A stretch of DNA of 64,000 bases from positions 2,480,001-2,544,000 of the forward strand of contig CBDAQG010000002.1 in NCBI GenBank assembly GCA_965198995.1, read 5' to 3'. The DNA comes from CAXMMR01 sp965198995 (GTDB taxonomy: Bacteria > Pseudomonadota > Alphaproteobacteria > Acetobacterales > Acetobacteraceae). The translations under genes and the position numbers were made by a program. Every line of letters begins with the position of its first letter. The stretch's first letter is position 1. This document shows positions 52,024-62,869 of the stretch, one piece after another. The notes beneath the pieces were generated by a model that did not search any database, was not told the origin of the DNA, and saw only the letters and a list, made by a program, of their open reading frames with translations.

Positions 52024-52149
52024 AAGCCAGAGAAAAACCCAAAGGTCTAACCCTGATACCCCTAGCCAGTCCAGCCAGAGCCGGACACCCTAGAAGACAA
52101 CACCACCAACAAGCAAGAGATAATCTTACCCGCATCAGCAGCGGAGGCG

Positions 52150-52178
52150 TATCTAGGCCTGTCCTGGCGGCATGTCAA
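52150..52178 (-). promoter_or_regulatory. rRNA operon promoter (sigma-70 type)
   Basis: Read leftward: TTGACA (52178-52173), 17 bases, then TAGATA (52155-52150). A perfect -35 hexamer and near-consensus -10 with ideal spacing, oriented toward the 16S gene, make this the likely main rrn promoter. Confidence 0.75.
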
Positions 52179-52353
52179 CGTGATGACAGAAACCCACGCA
52201 CTGAAAGAATGACCTACTAACCTAACGTTCTCAATGATTTACCAAGCCTATTCGGATGTCACCGCTCAACGGGCATACTTGTGACCCCTTAACAGTCTGC
52301 CATGCGTCCTGAGCATGACACGGCCGAGTGTCTGCCCACTCGGCCGCACGTGC

Positions 52354-54936
<2,583 letters not shown>

Positions 54937-55034
54937 GCTGTCACTGTCCCTCTACTCAGGCGACAGGGCTGCCTGCGTCCCTCAAGAGGCAACGCGCGAG
55001 CCCGCGGACAGCATGTGGTCAATCCAGCTTGAAG

Positions 55035-55100
55035 TCTCAAGGCGAGGAGCTTTGCCCCTTGACCCTACCAGAGGCCGCGCCTTTGGACTCCGGTTATGGG
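55035..55100. repeat. Intergenic hairpin-module repeat (copy 9)
   Basis: Between mmsA and clpB: AAGGCGAGGAGCTTTGCCCCTT (degraded A), then CCAGAGGCCGCGCCTTTGG (B-like) and GTTATGGGTCTGGA. It is a diverged copy of the module order in copy 1. Confidence 0.65.
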
Positions 55101-55138
55101 TCTGGATCTCCCAGCGCGTCCGACGGGTTCGTGGCCGG

Positions 55139-56635
55139 CTAACTCATCGTCGGAATGACGAAGCTGGCGCCGTCCTTGACGCCGCTCGGCCAGCGGGACG
55201 TCACCGTCTTGGTCTTGGTGTAGAACCTGATCGAATCCGGGCCATGCTGGTTGAGGTCGCCAAAGCCGGACGCCTTCCAGCCGCCGAAGGTGTGGTAGGC
55301 GATCGGCACCGGGATCGGCACGTTCACACCGACCATCCCCGCCTGCACGCGGCTGGCGAAATCGCGCGCGGTGTCGCCGTCGCGGGTAAAGATCGCGACG
55401 CCGTTGCCATACTGGTGCTCGTTCGGCAGCCGCAACGCCTCCTCGTAGGTCTCCGCTCGCACCACGCTGAGCACCGGGCCGAAGATCTCCTCCTGATAGA
55501 TGCGCATGTCGGCGGTCACGTGGTCGAACAGGCTGCCGCCGACAAAAAAGCCGTTCTCGTAGCCCTGCAGCCGAAAGTCGCGGCCGTCGACCAGCAGGCT
55601 GGCACCCTCGTCAAGACCGATCTGCACGTAGTCCCGCACCCGGTCGACCGCCGCGCGGCCGACCATCGGGCCGAAATCCGCCTCCGCATCCGTCGACAGG
55701 CCGACGCGCAACGCCTCGACGCGCGGCACCAGCTTGGCCACCAACGCGTCCGCGGTCTGCCGACCGACGGGAACAGCGACGGAAATCGCCATGCAGCGCT
55801 CGCCGGCCGAGCCGTAGCCGGCGCCGATCAGCGCGTCCGCCGCCTGGTCGAGGTCGGCGTCCGGCATGACGATCATGTGATTCTTGGCGCCGCCGAAGCA
55901 CTGCGCGCGCTTGCCGTGCGCGGTCGCCGTCGCATAGATGTACTGGGCGATCGGCGTCGAGCCGACGAAGCCTACGGCCATGACGCGCGGGTCGGTCAGC
56001 AGCGTGTCGACGGCCTCCTTGTCGCCGTTCACCACGTTCAGCACGCCCGGCGGCAAGCCGGCCTCCAGAAACAGCTCGGCGAGCCGCAGCGGCACGGACG
56101 GATCGCGCTCCGAGGGCTTCAGGATCATCGCATTGCCGCAGGCGAGCGCCGGGCCGGCCTGCCAGAGCGGGATCATTGCCGGGAAGTTGAACGGCGTGAT
56201 GCCGGCGACGACGCCGAGCGGCTGGCGCATCGAGTAGACGTCGATGCCGGTTCCGGCGGCTTCGGTGTACTCGCCCTTGAGCAGGTGCGGAATGCCGCAG
56301 GCGAACTCGACCACCTCGAGGCCGCGCTGAATGTCGCCCTTCGCATCCGGCACCGTCTTGCCGTGCTCGGAGGACAGCAGGCGGGCCAGCGTGTCGATGT
56401 CCTTGTTGGCGAGCTCGAGGAACTTCATCATCACTCTGGCGCGGCGCTGCGGGTTGCTTGCTCCCCAGGCCGGCTGCGCCGCCGCGGCGTTGGCGATCAC
56501 CGCCTCCACTTCGGCGCGGCTGGCGAGCGCCACCTGCGCCTGCACGTCGCCAGTGTTCGGGTCGAACACGTCGGCGGTGCGGCCGGACGTGCCGGGCAGC
56601 AGCGCGCCGTCAACGAAATGATGCAGCGTTCTCAT
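55139..56635 (-). CDS. mmsA: Methylmalonate-semialdehyde dehydrogenase (CoA-acylating)
   Basis: A 498-residue aldehyde dehydrogenase family protein. It oxidises methylmalonate semialdehyde to propionyl-CoA in valine and inositol breakdown. Markers: TLHHFVDGALLPGTSGR start, GITPFNFPAMIPLWQ, LKPSERDPS, GFVGSTPIAQYIY (the NAD-binding loop), QCFGGAKNHMIVMPDAD (characteristic of MmsA; the usual general-base Glu is absent), and the catalytic Cys in GSAGERCMAISV, then EEIFGPVLSVVRA. ATG at 56635 matches the family. It is the only gene of the valine/inositol routes in view. Confidence 0.93.
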   Translation of the reverse strand: MRTLHHFVDGALLPGTSGRTADVFDPNTGDVQAQVALASRAEVEAVIANAAAAQPAWGASNPQRRARVMMKFLELANKDIDTLARLLSSEHGKTVPDAKGDIQRGLEVVEFACGIPHLLKGEYTEAAGTGIDVYSMRQPLGVVAGITPFNFPAMIPLWQAGPALACGNAMILKPSERDPSVPLRLAELFLEAGLPPGVLNVVNGDKEAVDTLLTDPRVMAVGFVGSTPIAQYIYATATAHGKRAQCFGGAKNHMIVMPDADLDQAADALIGAGYGSAGERCMAISVAVPVGRQTADALVAKLVPRVEALRVGLSTDAEADFGPMVGRAAVDRVRDYVQIGLDEGASLLVDGRDFRLQGYENGFFVGGSLFDHVTADMRIYQEEIFGPVLSVVRAETYEEALRLPNEHQYGNGVAIFTRDGDTARDFASRVQAGMVGVNVPIPVPIAYHTFGGWKASGFGDLNQHGPDSIRFYTKTKTVTSRWPSGVKDGASFVIPTMS

Positions 56636-56751
56636 GCTGAGTTTGCATCCTTGCTGGCGATCGGTCGGTCGCCGACCGCTCACCAATGCCTATCCCCAAA
56701 GCGGCCGGACCGTCCAGCAGCGAGCAACTTGGAGGATGGTCTGAAACTTCA

Positions 56752-56902
56752 AGAAGGCGAGGGCTTTGCCTCGACCCACTAAGGCCGGAGACCCCAGACC
56801 CCATGCAATAAGGATTTGGACGGGCGACAGTCGCACAAAGCCTAAATCAGGTTCCAAGGCTTAGGCTTTGGTAGGGTCAAGGGGGCAGAGCCCTTGCTTT
56901 AG
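56752..56902. repeat. Intergenic hairpin-module repeat (copy 10)
   Basis: Between the aminotransferase and mmsA genes: GGCGAGGGCTTTGCCTCG (A-type), AAGGCCGGAGACCCCAGACC, about 60 bases including AAGCCTAAATCAGGTTCCAAGGCTTAGGCTT (an AAGCCTAA/TTAGGCTT stem around a large loop), and CAAGGGGGCAGAGCCCTTG touching the aminotransferase stop. Confidence 0.75.
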
Positions 56903-58014
56903 GCTGACCCCAGAAAGCCAGCCAGGCGCCGGGCCGCCTCGGCCACGTCGGCCTCCGGCGCGCAGTAGCTAAGGCGCATGAAGCGCGCTCCGCGCGGGTC
57001 GAAGTCGAGCCCCGAGGTGGCAGCGACGTGCGCCTCGGCGAGCAGGCGGGCACAGAAGCCGACGCTATCGTCGGTGCGCTCGCCCAGGTCGGCATACAGG
57101 TAAAAGGCGCCGTCCGCCGGGCCGAGCCGGGTGAGACCGGCCGCGGGCAGGTGCGCGAGCAGGTGGTCGCGCGCGCGCCGATAGCCGGCGACGTTGGCCG
57201 CAAGCTCGTCGTGGCAATCGAACGCCGCCGCCGCCGCCACCTGGCTGATGTGCGGCGCGCAGATCGAGAAGTTCTGGGCCAGGCACTCCACCGACCGCTG
57301 CAGGTCGTCCGGCAGCACCATCCAGCCCACCCGCCAGCCGGTCATGCTGAAATATTTCGAGAAGCTGTTGATGACGATGGCGCCGGGTAGCGACGCCGCC
57401 GTGCTGCGCGCCATGCCGTAGTCCAAACCGTGGTAGATTTCATCGCTGATCAGGCGCACGCCGGCCGCGATGCACCAGGCGGCGATGGCGGCGAAATCCG
57501 CTGGCGCCAGCATGCCGCCCGCCGGGTTGCCGGGGCTGGCGATGATCAACCCGTCCGGCCTTGGATCGAGCGCCTCGAGCTGGGCGAGCGTCGGCTGGTA
57601 ACGGCTCGCGGCATCGGTCTCGATCAGGACCGGGCGCATGCCGAGCGCGACCAGGATGTTGCGATAGGGCGGGTAGTAGGGCGCCGCCAGCGCCACCTGA
57701 TCGCCGACGTCGAACGCAGCCAGGAACGCGAGCGGGAAGGCGCCGGACGCGCCCGTCGTCACGGCGATGCGCTCGCGCTCGATGCTGACGCCGTACCAGT
57801 CACGGTAGTGCGCCGCGATCCGCTCGCGCAGCAGCGGCAGGCCGAGCGCCTCGGTGTAGCCGAGCGGCGTCCCCTGGCTCAGCGCCGCGACGGCCGCCGC
57901 TACGGCGCCGGCAGGGGCGCTGGTGCCAGGCTGGCCGACTTCCATGCGGATGACGCGCGGCGCGCCGTCGGGCAACGCCGCGGCCAGGGTGTTCGCGGCC
58001 CTGCTCACGTCCAT
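56899..58014 (-). CDS. PLP-dependent aminotransferase class I/II
   Basis: A 371-residue fold I aminotransferase. Markers: RVIRMEVGQPGTSAPAGAVAA, LGYTEALGLPLLRERIAAHY, VTTGASGAFPLAFLAAFDVGD, PYYPPYRNILVALG, IIASPGNPAGGMLAP (Asn contact), LISDEIYHGLDY (PLP-binding Asp/Tyr) and the Schiff-base Lys in NSFSKYFSMTGWRVGW, with the substrate Arg in MRLSYCAP. It belongs to the aspartate/aromatic-like class I group; the amino donor is not clear. ATG at 58014 fits; the upstream open frame is repeat sequence. Confidence 0.88.
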   Translation of the reverse strand: MDVSRAANTLAAALPDGAPRVIRMEVGQPGTSAPAGAVAAAVAALSQGTPLGYTEALGLPLLRERIAAHYRDWYGVSIERERIAVTTGASGAFPLAFLAAFDVGDQVALAAPYYPPYRNILVALGMRPVLIETDAASRYQPTLAQLEALDPRPDGLIIASPGNPAGGMLAPADFAAIAAWCIAAGVRLISDEIYHGLDYGMARSTAASLPGAIVINSFSKYFSMTGWRVGWMVLPDDLQRSVECLAQNFSICAPHISQVAAAAAFDCHDELAANVAGYRRARDHLLAHLPAAGLTRLGPADGAFYLYADLGERTDDSVGFCARLLAEAHVAATSGLDFDPRGARFMRLSYCAPEADVAEAARRLAGFLGSA

Positions 58015-58061
58015 GACCAGAAAGGGCGGCGCGGCGGCGCCGGTACCGGTTTTTAGCAAGG

Positions 58062-58267
58062 CAGGACGGCAAGGGCTCTGCCCTTGACCCGCTGGGGCCG
58101 GCAGGCCCCAGACCCCGATCGATTGGAGTCCAGGCTCGATCTTTCTTGCCGAGCGAAGCCGATCAGACCTGAGTGCAAGTGGCGCGCCTGTCTGCAGATG
58201 ATGAGACAATAAAAGTATCTCAGAGGCTTCGCCTTTGATGGCGTTACGGGCAACGCGCCTCGCCTTG
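58062..58267. repeat. Intergenic hairpin-module repeat (copy 11)
   Basis: Between the GGT-like and aminotransferase genes, in the opposite orientation to copy 2: CAAGGGCTCTGCCCTTG, CTGGGGCCGGCAGGCCCCAG (D-type), module C reversed (TTCTTGCCGAGCGAAGCCGAT), then AGAGGCTTCGCCTTTGATGG (B-type) and GGGCAACGCGCC. About 205 bases. Confidence 0.8.
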
Positions 58268-58269
58268 CC

Positions 58270-59766
58270 TTAGTTGATGCTTCCCGCCGCCAAGCCGTAG
58301 CCTCGTGGGTCGGTCGTCCAGGCGCAGGAACTCGGGCTGCCGGGCAGATCATCGCTGCAGCCGATGACGTTCAGCCGGCCCGGATCGGGCACACGGTCGG
58401 GCATCGGCGCGCTGCCCGACAGCGCGTTGTGCATGCCGACGCCGACGCCCAGCCCGGCGAAGGACTGGCCGGAGGCGGCGGCGGCGGCGCGGAAGGCCCC
58501 TCGGTTGGCATTCCAGGCGATCGCCGCGGCAAGCAACGGCGCCGCCCTCGGGTTCGGCGCCGCCGCCAGCACGACGCCGGTGCCAGGCGCCACCCGCCCG
58601 GTGCCGAACAGGTTGTCCATCGTCAGGGCGCAGGCGACGGCGCCGCCGCGGCGGTCAAGCACGGCGAAGCTGGTGGAGGCGGGTAGCTCCGGCAATGCCG
58701 CCGGCGGCGTGTTCATGGCCAGCAGCGCCTGGGGATCGCCGCCATTGACCCGCTCATAGGCGACCACCGAGGCGGCAGCGGCGGCGGCGCCCGTGACGTC
58801 CTGCGGGGCCGTGGCGAGCACGTGGAAGGCGGCGGCGGCGGCGAGCCCGCCATCAGCCGGCGGCGGTAGGAACGCGACCTGGTCATGGCCGGACGGCAGC
58901 ACGATGGCGTTGCGCTCCTGCGGCAGGGCGTCATGCAAACTCGCCATCGGCACCGCACCGCCGGCGAGCGCGCTGGCCGCGGCGAAGCGCTGGGCGAGCT
59001 GCCCCTGGTACAAGCCGCCGACGCCGGCGACACGGATGGCGTCCAGCGTGGTGCCAAGGTCGGCCTGCACCAGGGTGTCGCCCTCGTGCAGGGCGGGTCC
59101 GAAGATGGCGCGGGCATCCGGATCGGCGAGCAGAGGGCCGGAAACGACGGCGAGGTCGGCGGCCAGGGCGCGCGAGACCGGCGCGCCGAAACGCGCCACT
59201 TGCTCGGCCGGGGCGATCAGCTGCTCGAACGCCATGCCGCTGCCATAGCGCACGTCAAGCAGGAACAGCCCACGCGCCAGCATCGGCACCGCCGCCGGGC
59301 GGTCGTTCTGCAGCCCACCCGGCGCGCCGGCAACCGGCGTGAACAGGATGGCGGTCGGCTGGCCGTGACCTGGTCCACGCGCGGCCGGGTCATAGGCAAG
59401 GCAGGCGCCGCCGGCACCGAGCGAGGCGCGCGAAGGCAGCGTCGCCGTCAGCATGAAGCCGACCGCGACCGCCGCGTCCGCCGCGGTGCCGCCGCGCGCG
59501 AGCACGTCGCGTCCCGCCAGCGTCGCCCGCGGCTCGTCGGACGCCACCCCGCCGATGAAGCCCGCGATGCGCTTCGCGCTCGGCGTCTCCGTGTTGCCGC
59601 CGGAGCAGCTCGACAGCGCAAGCAGCAGCGCCACGCTCCCGGCGATGCCACGCCGGAGAGCGCCCGGCGTGGCGGCGCCAGGGAGCGCGCCGGGATGGGG
59701 CAGGCGCAAGTGGGGCCGACCCGTCCGACCACCTGCCCGCACTGCCTGTCTCCCGCCACTCGTCAT
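58270..59766 (-). CDS. Gamma-glutamyltransferase-like lipoprotein, divergent
   Basis: A 498-residue protein with a lipoprotein signal (SVALLLALSSC) and a GGT-type fold: VASDEPRATLAGRDVLARGGTAADAAVAVGFMLTATLPSRASLGAGGACLAYD (the GGNAxDAAVA and GGGxFxxxY patterns), LIAPAEQVARFG, and the small-subunit start ASTSFAVLDRRGGAVACALTMDNLFGTG. In true GGT the processing nucleophile is Thr in TTHFSVVD; here the aligned residue is Ser or the neighbouring Thr, and the later NNEMDDF and PLSSM-type motifs are absent. Activity is doubtful. The longest ATG frame is given; the first 35 residues may not be translated. It is divergent from the dsbA-like gene. Confidence 0.72.
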   Translation of the reverse strand: MTSGGRQAVRAGGRTGRPHLRLPHPGALPGAATPGALRRGIAGSVALLLALSSCSGGNTETPSAKRIAGFIGGVASDEPRATLAGRDVLARGGTAADAAVAVGFMLTATLPSRASLGAGGACLAYDPAARGPGHGQPTAILFTPVAGAPGGLQNDRPAAVPMLARGLFLLDVRYGSGMAFEQLIAPAEQVARFGAPVSRALAADLAVVSGPLLADPDARAIFGPALHEGDTLVQADLGTTLDAIRVAGVGGLYQGQLAQRFAAASALAGGAVPMASLHDALPQERNAIVLPSGHDQVAFLPPPADGGLAAAAAFHVLATAPQDVTGAAAAAASVVAYERVNGGDPQALLAMNTPPAALPELPASTSFAVLDRRGGAVACALTMDNLFGTGRVAPGTGVVLAAAPNPRAAPLLAAAIAWNANRGAFRAAAAASGQSFAGLGVGVGMHNALSGSAPMPDRVPDPGRLNVIGCSDDLPGSPSSCAWTTDPRGYGLAAGSIN

Positions 59767-59863
59767 GACGCCCGCCCATAGACGGCTTCCCAGGAGGCGG
59801 CAACCAGCGCGATGGCAGTGCCTGCGGCCGGATGGTAGAGCAGCCCGCCATCAGGAGCACGCG

Positions 59864-60586
59864 ATGCGACGTCTGACAGGAGCCTTGCTTGCCACCTCGC
59901 TGCTGCTGCCTGCCGCAGCGCGCGCCGACGGCTTCACGCCGGAGCAGCGCGACGAGATCGTCCACATCCTGCGCGACGCGCTGGTGCGCGATCCGACCAT
60001 CCTGCGCGACGCGGTGCTTGCCCTGCAGAAGGCGGAGAGCGCCGGCGAGGCCGCGGGCCAGGCGACGGCGATCGCGGCGCATCGGCGCTCGCTGCTGGCC
60101 GACCCGGCCGACCCTGTTGCCGGCAATGCCGCCGCCGCGCGCACGGTGGTGGAGTTCTACGACCCACGCTGCGGCTACTGCCGCCAGATGCTGCCGGTGC
60201 TCGCCGGCCTGCTTAAGGCCGACCCGTCGGTGCGTCTGGTCTACAAGGAGATCCCGGTGCTCGGCCCCGGCAGCATGCTGGACGCCGAGGCATTGGTCGC
60301 GGCACAGGCGCAAGGCGGCTACTTCGCCCTCCAAGCGGCTCTGATGGGCGATGCCGCGACACCTTCGAAGCCGCGGATCCGCGCCCTTGCGGTCGCCGTG
60401 CATCTCGACCCCGACCGGCTGCTGGCCGACATGGATGGCACCGCCGTGCACGACCGGCTGGCCGCCAACCTGGCGCTGGCGCAGGCGCTCGGGGTGACCG
60501 GCACGCCGACGCTGGTGATTGGCGACACACTTACGTCGGGGGCCATGGGGCTTGAGGAGCTGCGGGCTGCCGTCAGCCGGGGCTAG
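59864..60586 (+). CDS. DsbA-family periplasmic thiol:disulfide oxidoreductase
   Basis: A 240-residue secreted protein: signal peptide MRRLTGALLATSLLLPAAARA, an N-terminal helical region (TPEQRDEIVHILRDALVRDP) as in ScsC/Com1-like proteins, then a thioredoxin fold with VVEFYDPRCGYCRQMLPVL (CGYC, 103-106), LVYKEIPVLGP, and the cis-Pro in GVTGTPTLVIGD. The N-terminal helix suggests an oligomeric Com1/ScsC-type isomerase or oxidase. CAGGAGCACGCG precedes the ATG. It converges with hemA. Confidence 0.9.
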   Translation: MRRLTGALLATSLLLPAAARADGFTPEQRDEIVHILRDALVRDPTILRDAVLALQKAESAGEAAGQATAIAAHRRSLLADPADPVAGNAAAARTVVEFYDPRCGYCRQMLPVLAGLLKADPSVRLVYKEIPVLGPGSMLDAEALVAAQAQGGYFALQAALMGDAATPSKPRIRALAVAVHLDPDRLLADMDGTAVHDRLAANLALAQALGVTGTPTLVIGDTLTSGAMGLEELRAAVSRG

Positions 60587-60589
60587 AAG

Positions 60590-60718
60590 CAAGGCCAGGG
60601 CTCTGCCCCGCTGGGGGCGGCGCCCCCAGACCCGCCTCTGCCCGGGGATCCTGGATCAGGATGGATTTTAACGGCTCCGCCTTTAATGGGGTCGAGGGGC
60701 AAAGCCCCTCGCCTTCCT
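60590..60718. repeat. Intergenic hairpin-module repeat (copy 12)
   Basis: Between convergent dsbA-like and hemA genes: CCAGGGCTCTGCCC (A-type), hairpin E (GCTGGGGGCGGCGCCCCCAG, 60608-60627), then ATGGATTTTAACGGCTCCGCC/TTTAAT (B) and CGAGGGGCAAAGCCCCTCG (A-type). Two A-type hairpins face opposite ways, as if two copies had merged. Confidence 0.88.
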
Positions 60719-61934
60719 ACTCTGCCGCCTTCGCCCGAGCCGGCCGCAGCACGGCGGCGAGCGCGCCCACTAGGTCGTCCATCATGGCGTCCGTGTGGAA
60801 CGGGCCGGGCGTCAGGCGCAGCCGCTCCGTTCCGCGCGGCACCGTCGGATAGTTGATTGCCGTCGCATAATGGCCGTGGCTGTCCAGCAGGCGTCGGCTC
60901 ACCTCGCTTGCCAACGCCGCATCGCCGACATGAACGGGGACGATGTGGCTGGCCGAGGCCAGCCGTGGAAGCCCGGCGCGGTCGAGCTTGGCCTTTAGCG
61001 TCTGCGCCCGGGCGAACAGCGCCGCACGGCGGCCATGGTCCTGGCGCAGCAGCCGCACTGAGGCGATCGCCGGCGCCACCACTGTCGGGGGCAAGGCGGT
61101 GGTGAAGATGAAGCCACTGGCGGTCGAGCGGATGAAGTCGACGATGTCAGCATCGCCGGCGACGTAGCCGCCCTGGCAGCCGAACGCCTTGGCCAGCGTG
61201 CCCTCGATGATCGTGAGGCGATGGCTCACCCCGTCCCGCTCGGCGACGCCGGCGCCGGTCGGGCCATACATGCCGACGGCGTGCACCTCGTCCAGATACG
61301 TCATGGCGCCGTAGCGGTCGGCGAGGTCGCAGATCGCGCCGATCGGAGCGATGTCGGCGTCCATCGAGTAGACGCTCTCGAAGGCGATCAGCTTGGGCGC
61401 GGCGCTAGGTGCCGCGGCCAGCCTGGCCTCGAGGGCGGCAAGATCATTATGGGCGAAGACGTGCGTGGTCACGCCGCGCGCCGCCTTGATGCCGGCGATC
61501 ATCGAGGCGTGGTTCTTCTCGTCCGAGAACACGTGCCAGCCGGGCAGGCTCGTCAGAATGGTCTGCAGGCTGGCCTGGTTGGAGACGTAGCCGGAGACGA
61601 ACAGCAGCGCCGCCTCACGGCCGTGCAGGCTGGCCAGCTCACGCTCCAGCTCGGCATGCAGCGGCGACGTGCCGGCGATGTTGCGGGTGCCCCCCGCGCC
61701 CGCGCCCATGCTGCGCGCCGCCTCCATCGCCGCTTCGATCACGGCCGGATGGGTGCCCATGCCGACATAATCGTTCGACGACCAGACGATCACCTCGCGC
61801 GTCCGACCATCCTGCTCCATGCGAAAGCGCGGATACTGCCCGGCCTGCTTGAGCAACGGCGAGAAGCTGCGGTAGCGGCCCTGAGCGCGGATGTCGGCGA
61901 GCGCCTTGCGGCAGTGCTCCTGAAAGGGATGCAT
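60717..61934 (-). CDS. hemA: 5-aminolevulinate synthase
   Basis: A 405-residue fold II-like alpha-oxoamine synthase, making 5-aminolevulinate from glycine and succinyl-CoA, the alphaproteobacterial route to haem. Markers: YRSFSPLLKQAGQYPRF, WSSNDYVGMGTHPAVIEA, GAGAGGTRNIAGTSPLHAELE, FSDEKNHASMIAGI, FESVYSMDADIAPI, YLDEVHAVGMYG, and the PLP Lys in EGTLAKAFGCQGGY, ending TERLRLTPGPFH. Length is normal. ATG at 61934 is canonical. It supports the alphaproteobacterial assignment, as most other proteobacteria use the glutamate route. Confidence 0.96.
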   Translation of the reverse strand: MHPFQEHCRKALADIRAQGRYRSFSPLLKQAGQYPRFRMEQDGRTREVIVWSSNDYVGMGTHPAVIEAAMEAARSMGAGAGGTRNIAGTSPLHAELERELASLHGREAALLFVSGYVSNQASLQTILTSLPGWHVFSDEKNHASMIAGIKAARGVTTHVFAHNDLAALEARLAAAPSAAPKLIAFESVYSMDADIAPIGAICDLADRYGAMTYLDEVHAVGMYGPTGAGVAERDGVSHRLTIIEGTLAKAFGCQGGYVAGDADIVDFIRSTASGFIFTTALPPTVVAPAIASVRLLRQDHGRRAALFARAQTLKAKLDRAGLPRLASASHIVPVHVGDAALASEVSRRLLDSHGHYATAINYPTVPRGTERLRLTPGPFHTDAMMDDLVGALAAVLRPARAKAAE

Positions 61935-62027
61935 GGTCTGACGTCAGAACTCCACCAGAAGAGGTGAAAATGGTTCCGCGCTGGCCGGAAGGGAAGTGCG
62001 CGTCGGGCAATCAGCGATGGAGTAGGC

Positions 62028-62206
62028 AAGGCGAGAGGCTCTGCCTCTCGACTCCGCTGGGGCGGCGCCCCCAGACCCGCTTCGCGAAGCCGTTCAATCA
62101 TGCTTCCCGTCTCACGGGCCTCGCCGTGGAGTCATGCAGCAGGAATGGCTTCAAAGGCTCCGCCTTTGATGGGGTCGAGGGGCAAAGCCCTCGCCTGCCG
62201 CCGCCA
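62028..62206. repeat. Intergenic hairpin-module repeat (copy 13)
   Basis: Between the small lipoprotein and hemA genes (same strand): CGAGAGGCTCTGCCTCTCG (A-type), CTGGGGCGGCGCCCCCAG (E-type), about 70 bases with a reversed module-C-like TTCGCGAAGCCGTTCAATCATG, then AATGGCTTCAAAGGCTCCGCCTTTGATGG (B-type) and CGAGGGGCAAAGCCCTCG (A-type). Confidence 0.85.
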
Positions 62207-62214
62207 CGTAGCCG

Positions 62215-62670
62215 TTACTGCACGAAGACCCTCACCTCCTGCAGCCGCACCGCCGGATCCGCGCTCGCGGCAAGCTCGATCTGGCCGATGTCGACGCCGT
62301 CGGCGGCGATCGCGTCGGCGACCTGTCGGCCGGCGGTGCTGGCCAGGCGCGCCGCCTGGACCTGATCATCGGCGCTGCCATGCGCCGGCACCACTGTCTG
62401 GACGCGGAACAGGACGTCCGGCTTGCGCTGCCGCGCCGCATCGACGGCGACGCGCAGCGCGTCCTCGTAGTCCGGATCAGGCACGGTGTAGCGGATGGTG
62501 ATCAGCGCCGGGACCGCCGGCACCGGCGGTCCGTTATCGGCGCGCATGGCGAACACGCCGTTCGGATTGCGGGTGAAGGTGCGCTGGGTGATCAGCGCGC
62601 AGCCGGCTGCCGCGAGCAGCACCGGCAGCAGAGCGCCAAGAGAGGTGACGTCTCGCAAGGCGGCTCGCAT
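62215..62670 (-). CDS. Small lipoprotein of unknown function
   Basis: A 151-residue predicted lipoprotein (LLPVLLAAAGC, Cys at about 24) with a single beta/alpha-like domain: ALITIRYTVPDPDYEDALRVAVDAARQRKPDVLFRVQTVVP, then AGRQVADAIAADGVDIGQIELAASADPAV and EVRVFVQ. The second part recalls RTX- or OmpA-like pairing of a conserved ARxxVDAIxxxGV segment, but no family is certain. It is oriented toward hemA across a hairpin repeat. Its function is unknown. Confidence 0.6.
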   Translation of the reverse strand: MRAALRDVTSLGALLPVLLAAAGCALITQRTFTRNPNGVFAMRADNGPPVPAVPALITIRYTVPDPDYEDALRVAVDAARQRKPDVLFRVQTVVPAHGSADDQVQAARLASTAGRQVADAIAADGVDIGQIELAASADPAVRLQEVRVFVQ

Positions 62671-62869
62671 GGACGGACGTGCTCCTGGACGGGACCGCCA
62701 ACAGGGTCGCAGGCGCCGCAGGAAGGGGCAAGCGGTTGCCGATCCGGGAGGAGGCGTCTAAGCCTGCCCGACCGGGGTTGGTCGCCAAGACGTGGGCGGC
62801 GTGGCCGCTCCCTCTGGAGGCGAGATCATCAGTCAGCGGACCGACCCGACCGGCGACACGCAGGCTTCG

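Larger units (their letters stand above)
51716..52353. other. rRNA leader and promoter region
   Basis: About 640 AT-richer bases between clpB (stop at 52354) and 16S rRNA with no protein gene. It contains the rRNA promoter and boxA described separately. Confidence 0.7.

Noticed and set aside
62671..62869. 6S RNA or a regulatory RNA upstream of the transketolase-like gene
   Set aside because: 6S RNA is often nearby in alphaproteobacteria, but I could not fold a convincing long hairpin with the central bubble and the sequence is not diagnostic.
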